Of a stretch of 64,000 nucleotides of DNA, positions 26,528-38,944 are shown one piece after another. The notes under the pieces were generated by a model. It had not been told where the DNA came from and made no database searches. It saw nothing but the letters and a program-made list of their open reading frames with translations. The position numbers were made by a program, and so were the translations under genes. The stretch is from Corallococcus interemptor. Lineage in GTDB: Bacteria; Myxococcota; Myxococcia; Myxococcales; Myxococcaceae. The stretch is from contig NZ_RAWM01000001.1 in the NCBI RefSeq assembly GCF_003668875.1, forward strand, positions 62,001 through 126,000. The letters are read 5' to 3'. Position 1 is the stretch's first letter. Each line of letters begins with the position of its first letter.

Positions 26528-27444
26528 TATTGGCACCAGTCCATCACGACGACGTCAAGGTTGGGATCCAGCCGTTTAAGGGCAGCCTTATGGGCGGCAC
26601 TTCGGACGCCAACGAAAAATCTGTATCCACAAGCCTCTGCAAGCCTTTTCTCCCGTTGCAGCTCCGGCAACTTCACTCGGGCAAAAAACTGCTGGGAGTG
26701 CAGGTTGTGCTTGTCGAATTCATCGGTCTTGACGTCCCATAGCGTCCGCGTAACGAGCACCAGCGCGTCAAACTGCTTGCCATTAACAAGCACGTCCCAG
26801 CCGGGGAAGCTGTTCTGTGGAAGGAGGTCGGCGCAGTCGTTGTGCGGGTCATTGCCACCACGATGCGGCACGGGGACGGGCCTGCACTCATGGCTGCGCT
26901 CGCGCTCCGGCGATTCGGGCGGCACCGGGGGAAACCAGTCCTGCCCCGTTGGCTCGGGCTTCAACCTGGGCTTGCGTTGCACTTCAACTTCCCTGGAGGC
27001 CACCTCTGTTCCTCGTGAGCCCGCAGCTTCCTCGGGGTAGGCGTGCCGCAGTTCATACGCGTCCAGCGCCTCCTTGATGGCGACGCCGAGCACCACCACG
27101 CCAAGCACGATCACGGCCCCGACTGCAATCTCAGGAGCCGCCAGTACGCAGAACCCAAGCCCCACGGACGCGGCGTCAGCGGAGGCGACCGTGCATCTTC
27201 CCGTGGTGTCGTGGAACTCGAGCCGGTCATGGTCGAGGGTCCGATAGCACCTCTCCACCAGCGCGGGCCAAGGCTGCGACGCCTCACGGACGACGCACCG
27301 TCCCCCGTCCGTCCACGGCAGCGTCGCCGCGCGCTGGAGATTGGCAAGTCGCTGGCTCCGCGTTCCCCGCTCGTTGGGAGAGGGCGTCGACGAAGCACAC
27401 GCAGAAAGAAAGAGCACAAGCGCGATGCAAGCTCTGGAACGCAT
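26527..27444 (-). CDS. Lipoprotein with nuclease-like C-terminal domain (DUF6310-like), toxin candidate
   Basis: 305 residues from ATG 27444 with GGAAAGG upstream; a GTG at 27450 is also possible. Lipobox LFLSAC (Cys16). A glycine/valine-rich hydrophobic stretch at about 97-123 could be a membrane helix. A proline-rich linker (about 155-195) leads to the C-terminal domain: GGNDPHNDCADLL, then GWDVLVNGKQFDALV, then LWDVKTDEFDKHNL. Asp226 with Asp237-Val-Lys239 gives a D...(D/E)xK pattern like restriction-type nucleases. This layout (lipidated N-terminus, linker, small catalytic domain, coupled partner) is that of a contact-delivered toxin. The DUF6310 name is from memory. Confidence 0.55.
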   Translation of the reverse strand: MRSRACIALVLFLSACASSTPSPNERGTRSQRLANLQRAATLPWTDGGRCVVREASQPWPALVERCYRTLDHDRLEFHDTTGRCTVASADAASVGLGFCVLAAPEIAVGAVIVLGVVVLGVAIKEALDAYELRHAYPEEAAGSRGTEVASREVEVQRKPRLKPEPTGQDWFPPVPPESPERERSHECRPVPVPHRGGNDPHNDCADLLPQNSFPGWDVLVNGKQFDALVLVTRTLWDVKTDEFDKHNLHSQQFFARVKLPELQREKRLAEACGYRFFVGVRSAAHKAALKRLDPNLDVVVMDWCQ

Positions 27445-27558
27445 GACCACAGCCTTTCCACCAAGGCAGGGAGATACAGGTCAGGAATGGCACATCCTGA
27501 TCACGCGACGCACCACAGCTCCGCGTGCTGTGCGTTGCTGCTGGATGGGGCCCACCAG

Positions 27559-30777
<3,219 letters not shown>

Positions 30778-30779
30778 GG

Positions 30780-32105
30780 TTAGGCCTGGGCTGCAAGTTT
30801 CGCTTCCGCGTCGCGGACCTGAATTTCCCCGGAGAGAATCTTGGGAAGGAGCGAGTCCCGGAGCTGCGCGAGGGTGCGTGCCTCTAGTGCATTCGACAGC
30901 CAGCGCCCTAGAAGGGGCTCAAACAGCTGATTGGCCGCCTTCAGTAGTTGTGCGGTCGGAACAGCAACCAGCGCATCCGTTAGATGGTGTCGCTGGATGT
31001 GGCCCATCGTCGTCGCTTTCGCTTGGGCTATTCGTTGGAACTCAGGAAGATGATTCCTGCACGAGAGAAAGTAGAACCATTTCGGGTAACTTGCGGAGGT
31101 CACCTTGAATAGGTGCTGGTTCAGTGCACCGGCGCCCCCTGCCCACATCGATACCAACAGGCTCCCGGACCAAGAAAAGAGGATGTCGCCGTCACGGACT
31201 ACGTACTCCGCTGGAACATCCGCGCTCGCTAAGTCGGCGTCGTCCGCAGAACCGCGCCGAAGCTGAGCGATCTTGATGACAGGCAGGTTGCGGTCATCAA
31301 CTGGCGGATACTTCTGCAGTGCGAGCCCATTACGAAACGTCGCAATCTGATCGAGGGGCAGCGCCTTCCAGCCTTCAGGGATCTCACCCATCTCTGATTT
31401 TACAAGCCTGCTTGGGAACAATGCAGACGTCTCCGATTCCATTCCTTTAGGATGGCGGCCTTCTGCCTTGGCCTGGACTGGCTCGAAGTCTACGAACCAG
31501 GACCGGAAGAGCGCCTGGGCCATATCCTCCAAAGCTTGGTTCATACGATGGAGGACCACGATCTGCTGCTCTAAGGGGCGAAGGGTATCAGCGACTAGGA
31601 CTTGATGACTTCGTGGCGGTAGAGGAACCCACATTCTCTCGGCAAAGCGGGTGTATTGAAACCGAGCTATCCCAGTGTGCTGCACTTGGTGTTGCTCCAT
31701 GTGGCCGGTCAGGTACATCTCCTGGAGCCACCAGAAGAGGTATTCTGGAACGACCTTGACCGGGTCAGGTCGAAGGAATCTGGCGAAGCTCGCGCACACG
31801 GCCGGGAGGCCAATGCATTTCAACAGGTCGTCGGTCACAAGCATTGTCCGCCCTGTAGGTCGCCCCTTGGACCCACCAGCGGTTTCAATCAAAATGTCCC
31901 CGGCTTGAAGGCGCTTTCGCTCAAGCAGCTGGACGTCGATGAATCGACTCGGAATCGCTGAGTAGTCTCCATCGCGGACTGCTGGGAAATCCGTACCACG
32001 GATCACTCGTGCTTCAGCAAGCCCAGGACCCGGGACGTCTGAGCCCCATTCTCCATCCTTCGTTACTTCGAGAAGGTCGCATAGAAGGGCCCTGTCAGAC
32101 CACAT
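30780..32105 (-). CDS. hsdS: Type I restriction-modification specificity subunit S
   Basis: 441 residues. Two target-recognition halves are visible: residues 1 to about 165 (SYSAIP-like spacer, then [20 protein letters not shown]) and about 240 to 400 ([28 protein letters not shown]). Each is followed by a conserved helix, [20 protein letters not shown] and [19 protein letters not shown]. The central [11 protein letters not shown] segment is typical. The start ATG overlaps the hsdM stop by 11 bases. The codon use is clearly less G/C-biased than in the core genes further right, a common sign of transfer for hsdS. The target sequence cannot be predicted. Confidence 0.93.
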   Translation of the reverse strand: MWSDRALLCDLLEVTKDGEWGSDVPGPGLAEARVIRGTDFPAVRDGDYSAIPSRFIDVQLLERKRLQAGDILIETAGGSKGRPTGRTMLVTDDLLKCIGLPAVCASFARFLRPDPVKVVPEYLFWWLQEMYLTGHMEQHQVQHTGIARFQYTRFAERMWVPLPPRSHQVLVADTLRPLEQQIVVLHRMNQALEDMAQALFRSWFVDFEPVQAKAEGRHPKGMESETSALFPSRLVKSEMGEIPEGWKALPLDQIATFRNGLALQKYPPVDDRNLPVIKIAQLRRGSADDADLASADVPAEYVVRDGDILFSWSGSLLVSMWAGGAGALNQHLFKVTSASYPKWFYFLSCRNHLPEFQRIAQAKATTMGHIQRHHLTDALVAVPTAQLLKAANQLFEPLLGRWLSNALEARTLAQLRDSLLPKILSGEIQVRDAEAKLAAQA

Positions 32106-33999
32106 ACCCGATACTCCTCAGGCGCTCCCGGATTTCGCCCTCCAGGCGTGCCGCCATAGTCATCTGCTCTCGGAGTTGCATTGTCAGTCGACCCATCCGC
32201 TGCTCAAAGGACTCATCTTCAGTCTGTACGTCAATCGCTCCAACATATCGACCAGGCGTAAGCACGAAACCGTGCGCCGCGATTTCGTCGTGCCTCGCTG
32301 CCTTGCAGAAGCCAGCCACATCCTCATACTTCCTGGATCCTTGGTCGCCTCTCCATGCATGGTAGGTGTCAGCTACCAGAGCGATGTCTTCACCGGTCAA
32401 CTCGCGATGCGTGCGATCAATCATCCGCCCGAGTTTCCGGGCATCAATGAAGAGGGTCTCGCCGCGCCGCTCTCGGAACCGTCCATTCCTCTTGTCACGG
32501 GCTAGGAACCACAGGCAGACTGGGATCTGCGTCGAGTAAAAAAGTTGTCCTGGCAAGGCCACCATGCAGTCCACGAGATCGGCCTCAATGAGGGTCCGGC
32601 GAATGTCGCCCTCTCCGCTCTGATTCGAGGACATGCTGCCGTTGGCTAAGACGAAGCCCGCTATCCCTGTTGGCGACAGGTGGTGGATGAAGTGTTGGAC
32701 CCACGCGAAGTTCGCGCTGCCGACTGGGGGAACCCCGAACTTCCAGCGGACATCTTCGCGGAGCCGGTCGCCGCCCCAGTCGCTGTCGTTGAACGGCGGG
32801 TTGGCCAGCACATAGTCAGCCTTCAAGTCCTTGTGCTGGTCTCGATGGAAGCTGTTGGCGTTCTCCGCGCCCAGATTTGCATCGATGCCTCGGATCGCCA
32901 AGTTCATCTTGGCTAAGCGCCACGTCGTGGGGTTCGACTCCTGGCCAAAGATGCTGATGTCTCCGAGCTTGCCACCGTGGGCCTCCACAAACTTCTCACT
33001 CTGGATGAACATGCCGCCGCTACCGCAGCAAGGGTCAAACACCCGGCCACGGTACGGCGCCAACATCTCGACGAGCAGCTTCACCACGGACCGGGGCGTG
33101 TAGAACTGGCCACCCTTCTTGCCCTCGGCGCTGGCGAACTCCGAAAGGAAGTACTCGTAGACCCGGCCGAGGATGTCCTTACTGCGGTTCTCCCGATTGC
33201 CAAGGCCGATGCTGCCGATGAGGTCGAGCAGTTCGCCAAGGCGCTGCTTGTCGAGCCCCGGGCGCGCATACTCCTTCGGAAGGACGCCTTTGAGGCTAGG
33301 GTTGTCCCTCTCAATGGCGACCATGGCGTCGTCCACGAGCTTTCCGATGGTCGGTTGCTTCGCCTGCGCCTGGAGCTGAGACCAGCGTGCCTCTCTAGGG
33401 ACCCAGAAAATGTTCTCAGCCCGGTACTCGTCTGGGTCCTCGGCATCCGCACCCTGGTCTGCTTCGGCCAGGAGTTGGGCTCGGCGCTCCTCGAATGCGT
33501 CGCTGACGTACTTGAGGAAGATCAGGCCGAGGACCACATGCTTGTACTCGGCGGCATCGAGATTGTTTCGGAGCTTGTCGGCCGCCTGCCAGAGGGTGGC
33601 CTCGAAGCCGAGATCTCCGCCGTTCTTCTCTGTGCGAGCCCGTTTACTCGTACCGGCCTGAGGCTGAGTAGCAACGGACGCATTGGCTGCGGTCTCAACT
33701 TCGTCTGTGGTTTCGCCGAGGCTCAGGATTCGCTGAACGAGGACATCTTTTTCACGACCACCCCGGTCCAATCCTAGACTATCGCAAATGGCCTGAAGCT
33801 CTTCGCGCTTGAGCAGGCCGAGCAATTCTCCGAAGTCCACGGACTTGGATTCAATGATTGCGCTGATGTGGTTTTCAGCAACTCGACGGTCGCCAACATC
33901 CAACTTGAAGTGATCGGAGATGCGGATGAGCCGGTCACGGGAGAGCTGTTCAAGCGCGGATCGCCGCTGCTGAGGAGTCAGGGGAGAGGGGAGAGCCAT
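32095..33999 (-). CDS. hsdM: Type I restriction-modification DNA adenine methyltransferase subunit M
   Basis: 634 residues from ATG 33999; a TTG at 34020 would add seven. SAM-binding motif I is [11 protein letters not shown] (from 321) and the catalytic motif IV is ANPPFND (about 399-405), that is N6-adenine type. [18 protein letters not shown] before motif I is classic HsdM. The first 100 residues are an extra SAP-like helical region ([20 protein letters not shown]) linked by a charged Ser/Thr-rich stretch to the usual [20 protein letters not shown] start. It forms the methylase with HsdS. First gene of the operon; its promoter must lie in the 220 bases between it and the tRNA-terminator hairpin. 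Confidence 0.93.
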   Translation of the reverse strand: MALPSPLTPQQRRSALEQLSRDRLIRISDHFKLDVGDRRVAENHISAIIESKSVDFGELLGLLKREELQAICDSLGLDRGGREKDVLVQRILSLGETTDEVETAANASVATQPQAGTSKRARTEKNGGDLGFEATLWQAADKLRNNLDAAEYKHVVLGLIFLKYVSDAFEERRAQLLAEADQGADAEDPDEYRAENIFWVPREARWSQLQAQAKQPTIGKLVDDAMVAIERDNPSLKGVLPKEYARPGLDKQRLGELLDLIGSIGLGNRENRSKDILGRVYEYFLSEFASAEGKKGGQFYTPRSVVKLLVEMLAPYRGRVFDPCCGSGGMFIQSEKFVEAHGGKLGDISIFGQESNPTTWRLAKMNLAIRGIDANLGAENANSFHRDQHKDLKADYVLANPPFNDSDWGGDRLREDVRWKFGVPPVGSANFAWVQHFIHHLSPTGIAGFVLANGSMSSNQSGEGDIRRTLIEADLVDCMVALPGQLFYSTQIPVCLWFLARDKRNGRFRERRGETLFIDARKLGRMIDRTHRELTGEDIALVADTYHAWRGDQGSRKYEDVAGFCKAARHDEIAAHGFVLTPGRYVGAIDVQTEDESFEQRMGRLTMQLREQMTMAARLEGEIRERLRSIGYVV

Positions 34000-34223
34000 C
34001 GGCGGTGGAGCATACCGCAACCTCCAAGGTGCTCCCCCAGTTCACGGGGCTTCCACTTTTACTCAGCGCTGCTGGACTCCGACCATGCGGCACTGCGTGA
34101 AGCTCTCAAGGCCCCTTCGCATTGGAGGGCTCGTCGATGGGCGGGAGAGGCGAGTCGCAAGGGGATTCCCATACGCAATCCGTACGTCATCGACCGGACT
34201 CCAGCGATCCCCAGAAAAGGCTC

Positions 34224-34264
34224 AGCCCCGTAGGTACCCGTTGCTTCCGGGTACCTACGGGGCT
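34224..34264 (-). terminator. 17-bp perfect hairpin downstream of the tRNA genes
   Basis: AGCCCCGTAGGTACCCG pairs perfectly with its inverse across a seven-base loop. On the minus strand it starts eight bases after tRNA-Glu and is followed by GAGCCTTTTC. It would end the tRNA-Lys/tRNA-Glu transcript and also insulate hsdM. Confidence 0.75.
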
Positions 34265-34271
34265 GTTCCAG

Positions 34272-34344
34272 TGTCCCCGACGGGATTCGAACCCGTGTTA
34301 CCGGCTTGAAAGGCCAGCGTCCTGGGCCTCTAGACGACGGGGAC
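34272..34344 (-). tRNA. tRNA-Glu (anticodon TTC)
   Basis: A 73-base cloverleaf read on the minus strand. The acceptor stem GTCCCCG pairs with CGGGGAC, with discriminator A. The anticodon loop CTTTCAA gives UUC, and the T arm is CGGGTTCGAATCCCG. CCA is not encoded. It follows tRNA-Lys by 12 bases on the same strand, probably as one transcript. Confidence 0.95.
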
Positions 34345-34356
34345 GTCGTCACTGCT

Positions 34357-34429
<73 letters not shown>

Positions 34430-34617
34430 GCTATTCTTTTTTTAGCACCGACTGCGGATCCGCCAGCGGCTCCGCGAGGCGCTTCCTACCAGCAGCGCCC
34501 GGGGAGTTCCACTGGCGATCGCAGGCGCCCCTTCCTGACACGCTCCGTCCTGGCCCCGGTGAACATCCAGCCGCCGGGCCCCCTCCATCCGTCAGCACCG
34601 GGCGCTATACACAGGGC

Positions 34618-35154
34618 ATGTCCCAGGAAGTTCCTGAACCGCCCGACACCCCCGAGGACGAAGAGGCAGGGGAGCAGGCCCCGTTCCGCCGCTACCTCAC
34701 CCGCGTGGGCGCCGAGCGCATGCACCGCGAGCTGCTCCAGCTGCTCAACGAGGCCCGCCCCAAGGTCACCGCCGAGGTCTCCGCCGCCGCCGCCCAGGGC
34801 GACCGTTCAGAAAACGCTGAATACATCTACGGCAAGAAGCGCCTGAGGGAGATCGACCGGCGCATCCGCTTCCTCCAGAAGCGCCTGGACACCGCCACCA
34901 TCGTCACCCCCTCGGAACAGGGGGACCGCTCGAAAGTCTACTTCGGCGCCACCGTCACCCTGGAGGACGAGGACGGAACGCGCAGCACGTACCAGATTGT
35001 CGGCTCGGACGAGATCGACGCATCCGGAGGCCGCATCAGCGTCGAGTCACCCATGGGCCGCGCGCTGCTGCGCAAGTCCCAGGGCGACACCGTGGAGGTG
35101 CGGCGCCCACGGGGTGAGATTGAGCTCACCCTGGTGGACATCCGCTACGACTAG
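34618..35154 (+). CDS. greB: GreA/GreB-family transcription elongation factor
   Basis: 178 residues. After an acidic 25-residue tail comes the coiled-coil domain: RRYLTRVGAERMHRELLQLL, AAAQGDRSENAEYIYGKKRL and REIDRRIRFLQKRLD. GDRSENAEY is the tip region whose acidic residues enter the RNA polymerase secondary channel to stimulate transcript cleavage. YGKKRLREIDRRIRFL is of the GreB rather than the GreA type. The C-terminal FKBP-like domain ends with ISVESPMGRALLRKSQGDTV and RRPRGEIELTLVDI. TATACA lies seven bases before the ATG, which could place the transcript start at or near the start codon. The next gene follows after 16 bases. Confidence 0.9.
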   Translation: MSQEVPEPPDTPEDEEAGEQAPFRRYLTRVGAERMHRELLQLLNEARPKVTAEVSAAAAQGDRSENAEYIYGKKRLREIDRRIRFLQKRLDTATIVTPSEQGDRSKVYFGATVTLEDEDGTRSTYQIVGSDEIDASGGRISVESPMGRALLRKSQGDTVEVRRPRGEIELTLVDIRYD

Positions 35155-35170
35155 GACGCAGGACGCCCCC

Positions 35171-36166
35171 ATGCCCCGGACGCCAGAGCTCAGCTCCCAT
35201 GCTCGCCGCACCTATTCGCGCCTGAGCAGCGTGGACCTGGCCGCGTCCGCGGAGGCACCCCTGTCCCTGGACGACCTGGGCCTGGAGCCCGGCGCCGACC
35301 GCGTGGGCCTGGCGTTCGGCACCTACAGCCGCGAGGGCCTGGAGCGCGCCCTCCAGGCCTACGGCTTCGCCCAGCGCCTGGAAGATCGGGTGGGCCCCGT
35401 CGAGCTGCGCCTGTCCTGCCAGGACCCGTTCCAGCCGCGCATCACCCTCCTGAGCCGCCGTTACCACTCGCCCGTCGTGGACCTGTCCCTGCGCCAGGCC
35501 CCGGGCGCGGAGGTGGGCTTCACCCGCTCCACCGCGGAAGCCCCGCTGCTCTACGTGGACAGCCTCCTGTTGCAGCACCCGGGGCGCCCCTTCGACTGGA
35601 ACCGCCCGCCGCTGCCGGGACAGCTCCACCCCGGCCTCTCCCTGTCTCGTGACCTGATGGAGCTGTTGCACCTCATGGCCCGCCGCATCGGCGCGGAAGG
35701 CGTGGCGCTGATGCCCGCGACGTTCTCCGCGGCGTGCGTCTACGAGCCGCGCTTCACCTTCGTGGATGGCGCGAAGCAAGGGCACTTCAGCGCCCTTCGC
35801 CGCGCGGGGCGCGGCTGGCCCCGCTGGGTGCTGGCATGGGCGGTGGAGCTGGGCTGCATGCGGGACGCGGAGGGGCAGCCGGCCCTCTTCACGCCCACGC
35901 CGATGATCAGCCCCCTGTCGCGCCGGGTGGCCCGGCGGCTGGAGACGCGCGGCTGGCAGCGGGCGTGGCGCTTCCATTCGAAGCAGACGCTGTCGCTGGA
36001 CGAAGAGGCGCTGCAGGCGCGCTTCCCCTGGGCCCGCATGCCTCCCGGCCCCCCGCCCGAGAGGGTGGTGGAGATGCTCGGGTATGATCCGCTGGCGCCC
36101 GCGTCGCTGTACCAGGACGCCGGGGAGCCCGCGCCCGCTGCGCCGCGCACGGCCGCGACGCCCTGA
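35171..36166 (+). CDS. Conserved hypothetical protein
   Basis: 331 residues from ATG 35171, 16 bases after greB. The protein is soluble, rich in Arg, Leu and Pro. Recognisable stretches are SLDDLGLEPGADRVGLAFGT, RLSCQDPFQPRITLLSRR, LSRDLMELLHLMARRIGAEG and WVLAWAVELGCMRDAEGQ. It shows no membrane helices, signal peptide or catalytic motif I can name. Codon bias matches the core genes around it, so it is a genuine gene, probably restricted to myxobacteria. Co-transcription with greB is likely. Confidence 0.7.
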   Translation: MPRTPELSSHARRTYSRLSSVDLAASAEAPLSLDDLGLEPGADRVGLAFGTYSREGLERALQAYGFAQRLEDRVGPVELRLSCQDPFQPRITLLSRRYHSPVVDLSLRQAPGAEVGFTRSTAEAPLLYVDSLLLQHPGRPFDWNRPPLPGQLHPGLSLSRDLMELLHLMARRIGAEGVALMPATFSAACVYEPRFTFVDGAKQGHFSALRRAGRGWPRWVLAWAVELGCMRDAEGQPALFTPTPMISPLSRRVARRLETRGWQRAWRFHSKQTLSLDEEALQARFPWARMPPGPPPERVVEMLGYDPLAPASLYQDAGEPAPAAPRTAATP

Positions 36167-36271
36167 GGGGGCGTTGTAGCGCCCTGTTTCGAGCCTGGAG
36201 CGGCGTGCTGTTTCGGACGGACCGCCGTGCTTTCAGACGGGAATGCGGCTGGTGGCCCCTCGTTCGGTGCC

Positions 36272-36277
36272 TATATT
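36272..36277 (+). promoter_or_regulatory. Possible -10 element before the phoH-like gene
   Basis: TATATT lies 78 bases before the ATG in an otherwise G+C-rich gap of 188 bases. The -35 region at the right distance (CTGGTG) is a poor match, so this is only a candidate. Confidence 0.3.
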
Positions 36278-36354
36278 GAGCGTCGTCGGTCACCCAAGGT
36301 CGTCGCTCGCCGTCAGCAATCGCACCCGAACCAGGTCAGGTCGCGAAGCCCTCG

Positions 36355-37674
36355 ATGCGAAAGAACTTCATCCTCGACACGAACGTCCTCCTCCATGACC
36401 CCCGCAGCATCTACGGGTTCAAGGACAACAACGTCATCATCCCCATCTACGTCATCGAGGAGATCGATCAGTTCAAGCGCGATCTCTCCGAGCTGGGGCG
36501 CAACGCGCGACTGGTGGCGCGCTACCTGGACTCCTTCCGCGCGGAAGGCTCCATGAAGGAGGGCGTCCCGCTGCCGCACGGCGGGATGCTCCGCGTGGCC
36601 TTCACCGACCGTTCGCTGCCGTCCTCCATGGCGGACAGCAACCTGGTGGACAACCGCATCCTCGCGGTGGCCCTGGACCTGATGGAGACCGAGCCGGAAA
36701 CCCAGGCCGTCTTCATCACCAAGGACACCAACCTGCGCATCCGCGCCGACGCCCTGGGCCTGTCCGCCCAGGACTTCGACACCGAGCGCGTCGAAATCAC
36801 CGACCTCTACACCGGCTTCACGGAGCTGCTCGTCCCCACGGAGATGGTGGATGCGCTCTACAAGCCCGGCGGCGAGGTGGAGGTGCCGGCCCAGGACCGG
36901 CTCTTCCCCAACCAGCTGGTGCTGCTCAAGGATGAGCTCAACCCGTCCCACACCGCCATGGCCCGCTTCAACGGCGCCAAGGCGCGGCTGGTGCCGCTCG
37001 CGCGCAGCAGCAAGGAAGGCACCTGGGGCATCCGGCCGCGCAACATGGAACAGGCCTTCTGCCTGGACCTGCTGCTCAACGACGACATCAAGCTCGTCAC
37101 CATCGTTGGCAAGGCGGGCACGGGCAAGACGCTGCTCGCCATCGCCGCGGGCCTGCAGAAGGTGACGGAGGAGGGGCTGTACCACAAGCTGCTGGTCAGC
37201 CGTCCCATCTTCCCCCTGGGCCGGGACATCGGCTACCTGCCGGGCAGCGTCGAGGAGAAGTTGAACCCCTGGATGCAGCCCATCTTCGACAACGTCGAGT
37301 TCCTCATGAACCTCAGCCGCGCGGACAAGAAGGCCGGGCGCGGCCACCATGAGCTCATCGACCTGGGGCTGATGGAGATTGAGCCGCTCACGTACATCCG
37401 CGGGCGCAGCATCCCCAACCAGTTCATCATCGTGGACGAGGCGCAGAACCTCACCCCGCACGAGGTGAAAACGATCCTCACCCGCGTGGGCGACAACACG
37501 AAGATCATCCTCACCGGCGACCCGTTCCAGATCGACAACCCGTACGTGGACTCCACGAACAACGGGCTCGTCCACGTGGTCAACCGCTTCAAGAACGAGA
37601 AGATCGCCGGCCACATCACCATGGCCAAGGGCGAGCGCAGCATGCTGGCCGAGTTGGCGGCCAACCTGCTGTAG
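36355..37674 (+). CDS. PIN-PhoH fusion ATPase (PhoH2/YlaK type)
   Basis: 439 residues. Residues 1-130 are a PIN domain: MRKNFILDTNVLLHDP (Asp8), acidic PIYVIEEIDQF, and MADSNLVDNRILAVALDL. Residues about 230-439 are a PhoH-type P-loop ATPase: Walker A VGKAGTGKTLLAIAAGLQK, Walker B FIIVDEAQNLTPHEVKTILT and NTKIILTGDPFQID. Such PIN-PhoH proteins are RNA helicase/RNases, in mycobacteria part of a toxin-antitoxin pair. No antitoxin-like gene precedes this one. The DUF493 gene follows at 35 bases and may share the mRNA. Confidence 0.9.
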   Translation: MRKNFILDTNVLLHDPRSIYGFKDNNVIIPIYVIEEIDQFKRDLSELGRNARLVARYLDSFRAEGSMKEGVPLPHGGMLRVAFTDRSLPSSMADSNLVDNRILAVALDLMETEPETQAVFITKDTNLRIRADALGLSAQDFDTERVEITDLYTGFTELLVPTEMVDALYKPGGEVEVPAQDRLFPNQLVLLKDELNPSHTAMARFNGAKARLVPLARSSKEGTWGIRPRNMEQAFCLDLLLNDDIKLVTIVGKAGTGKTLLAIAAGLQKVTEEGLYHKLLVSRPIFPLGRDIGYLPGSVEEKLNPWMQPIFDNVEFLMNLSRADKKAGRGHHELIDLGLMEIEPLTYIRGRSIPNQFIIVDEAQNLTPHEVKTILTRVGDNTKIILTGDPFQIDNPYVDSTNNGLVHVVNRFKNEKIAGHITMAKGERSMLAELAANLL

Positions 37675-37708
37675 AGCGCCGAAGGCCCGTGCCTGATAGA
37701 GACGAGTC

Positions 37709-38026
37709 ATGACCCAGGACGGCACCGACAAGCCCGGCACCCCCGGCGAGGAGAAGAAGCCCCTCGTCGAGTACCCCTCCGTCTACGAGTACAAGGTGAT
37801 GGGCAAGGCGACGGTCGAGGAGACGCCCGGCTTCGAGGAGCACGTGCGCTCGCTCTTCCGCCGGAAGCTGGGCTCGGAGGTCTCCCCGGACTCCATCCAC
37901 GTGCAGCACAGCCGCAAGGGGAAGTTCGTGTCCCTGAGCGTGTCCGTGCTGCTGTTGTCCGAGGAGCAGCGCCGGGCCATCTACGCCGAGCTGCACCAGG
38001 ATCCGCGCATCGTCTACTACCTGTGA
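37709..38026 (+). CDS. DUF493 (YbeD-like) family protein
   Basis: 105 residues, close to the usual length. The core is YEYKVMGKATVEETPGFEEH, VRSLFRRKLGSEVSPDSIHV, QHSRKGKFVSLSVSVLLLSE and RAIYAELHQDPRIVYYL, an ACT-like ferredoxin fold ending in the family's xVxYxL. YbeD in E. coli is of uncertain job (lipoate-related regulation has been suggested). An additional Pro/Lys-rich N-terminal tail of about 20 residues is present. Confidence 0.85.
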   Translation: MTQDGTDKPGTPGEEKKPLVEYPSVYEYKVMGKATVEETPGFEEHVRSLFRRKLGSEVSPDSIHVQHSRKGKFVSLSVSVLLLSEEQRRAIYAELHQDPRIVYYL

Positions 38027-38113
38027 GGCAGGCGGTGCGCGGGCGGATGCCCCAGGGCGCCCGGAGGCGGCCGGCGGCTGGAAGTCCGGCCAGGGTGCGT
38101 ATATGAGGGTGGC

Positions 38114-38875
38114 ATGAGTCCCGCCGAGCACTTCCCGCTGTACCACCCGCCGGGGGCGCAGCGCGCGTTCGGATCCGACGACGCCACGCGCCGCTTCGCC
38201 AAGGTGGCCCAGCTCGAACAGGGCTCCCGCGTGCTGGTGCTCGGCTGTGGTCCGGAGGGCGGCGCCGCCGTGCTGCTGGCCCAGGAGCTCAAGTGCTCCG
38301 TCGTGGCCGTGGACACGGACGAAGCGCTGGTGTCCCCCGTCCGCGAGCGCGTGCGCAGCCAGGGCCTGTCGGACCGCATTGAGGTGCGCCGCGTGGCGCC
38401 GGACGCGCTGGGCATGCTGGATGGGCCCTTCCACGGCATCCTCGTGCCGGGGCGCGTGCACTACCCGCTGGACGTGTGCTTGCGCGTGTTCCGCCCGCTG
38501 TTGGGCAAGCGCGGCCGCGTGGGCTTCACCTTCCCGGCGCGCGTGGGCCGCTTCACGCCCAAGCCCGTGCTGGACTTCTGGGAGAAGCGCCTGGGCGCGC
38601 CGCTGCTGCTCCCGCGCGAGCTGTTGCAGGCGCTGGAGAACGCCGGCTTCGAGCCGGAGTCCGTGGAGTCGCTGCACGACACGGAGCTGGACGCGCTCTA
38701 CAAGGACATGGAAGCGCACCTGCCGGAAGCCGCCGCGCCGGAGAGCGCCACCTTCCGCGAGGAGCTGGCCCTGCACCGCGAGCACAACCTGAAGCCGGGC
38801 GTCAGCTACGCGTTCGCCGTGGGCCGGCGCAAGGAGCCGGGTGAGAAGCCCCCGGCATCGCGCGACCGCGGCTGA
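38114..38875 (+). CDS. SAM-dependent methyltransferase-like protein
   Basis: 253 residues from ATG 38114. The Rossmann motif VLVLGCGPEGGAAVLLAQEL and the acidic VVAVDTDEALV fit motif I and the post-I Asp of class I methyltransferases; RIEVRRVAPDALG would be the next strand. The C-terminal part (LDFWEKRLGAPLLLPRELLQ) is helical. It has no classical catalytic signature to name a substrate. Terminated by the hairpin at 38903-38925. Confidence 0.7.
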   Translation: MSPAEHFPLYHPPGAQRAFGSDDATRRFAKVAQLEQGSRVLVLGCGPEGGAAVLLAQELKCSVVAVDTDEALVSPVRERVRSQGLSDRIEVRRVAPDALGMLDGPFHGILVPGRVHYPLDVCLRVFRPLLGKRGRVGFTFPARVGRFTPKPVLDFWEKRLGAPLLLPRELLQALENAGFEPESVESLHDTELDALYKDMEAHLPEAAAPESATFREELALHREHNLKPGVSYAFAVGRRKEPGEKPPASRDRG

Positions 38876-38902
38876 GTCTGTTGGAGTCTTGATGCGTGGG
38901 GG

Positions 38903-38925
38903 AGGGCCCGAGGACTCCGGGCCCT
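38903..38925. terminator. Bidirectional hairpin between convergent genes
   Basis: AGGGCCCG and CGGGCCCT form a perfect 8-bp stem with a seven-base loop, midway between the methyltransferase-like gene (+) and the lipid-kinase gene (-). Confidence 0.55.
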
Positions 38926-38944
38926 TCAACCGCCGGGACTGCCG

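Noticed and set aside
34059-34352. Minus-strand frame over the tRNA genes
   Set aside because: Its start is inside tRNA-Glu and it crosses the terminator hairpin; the apparent protein is a translated tRNA.
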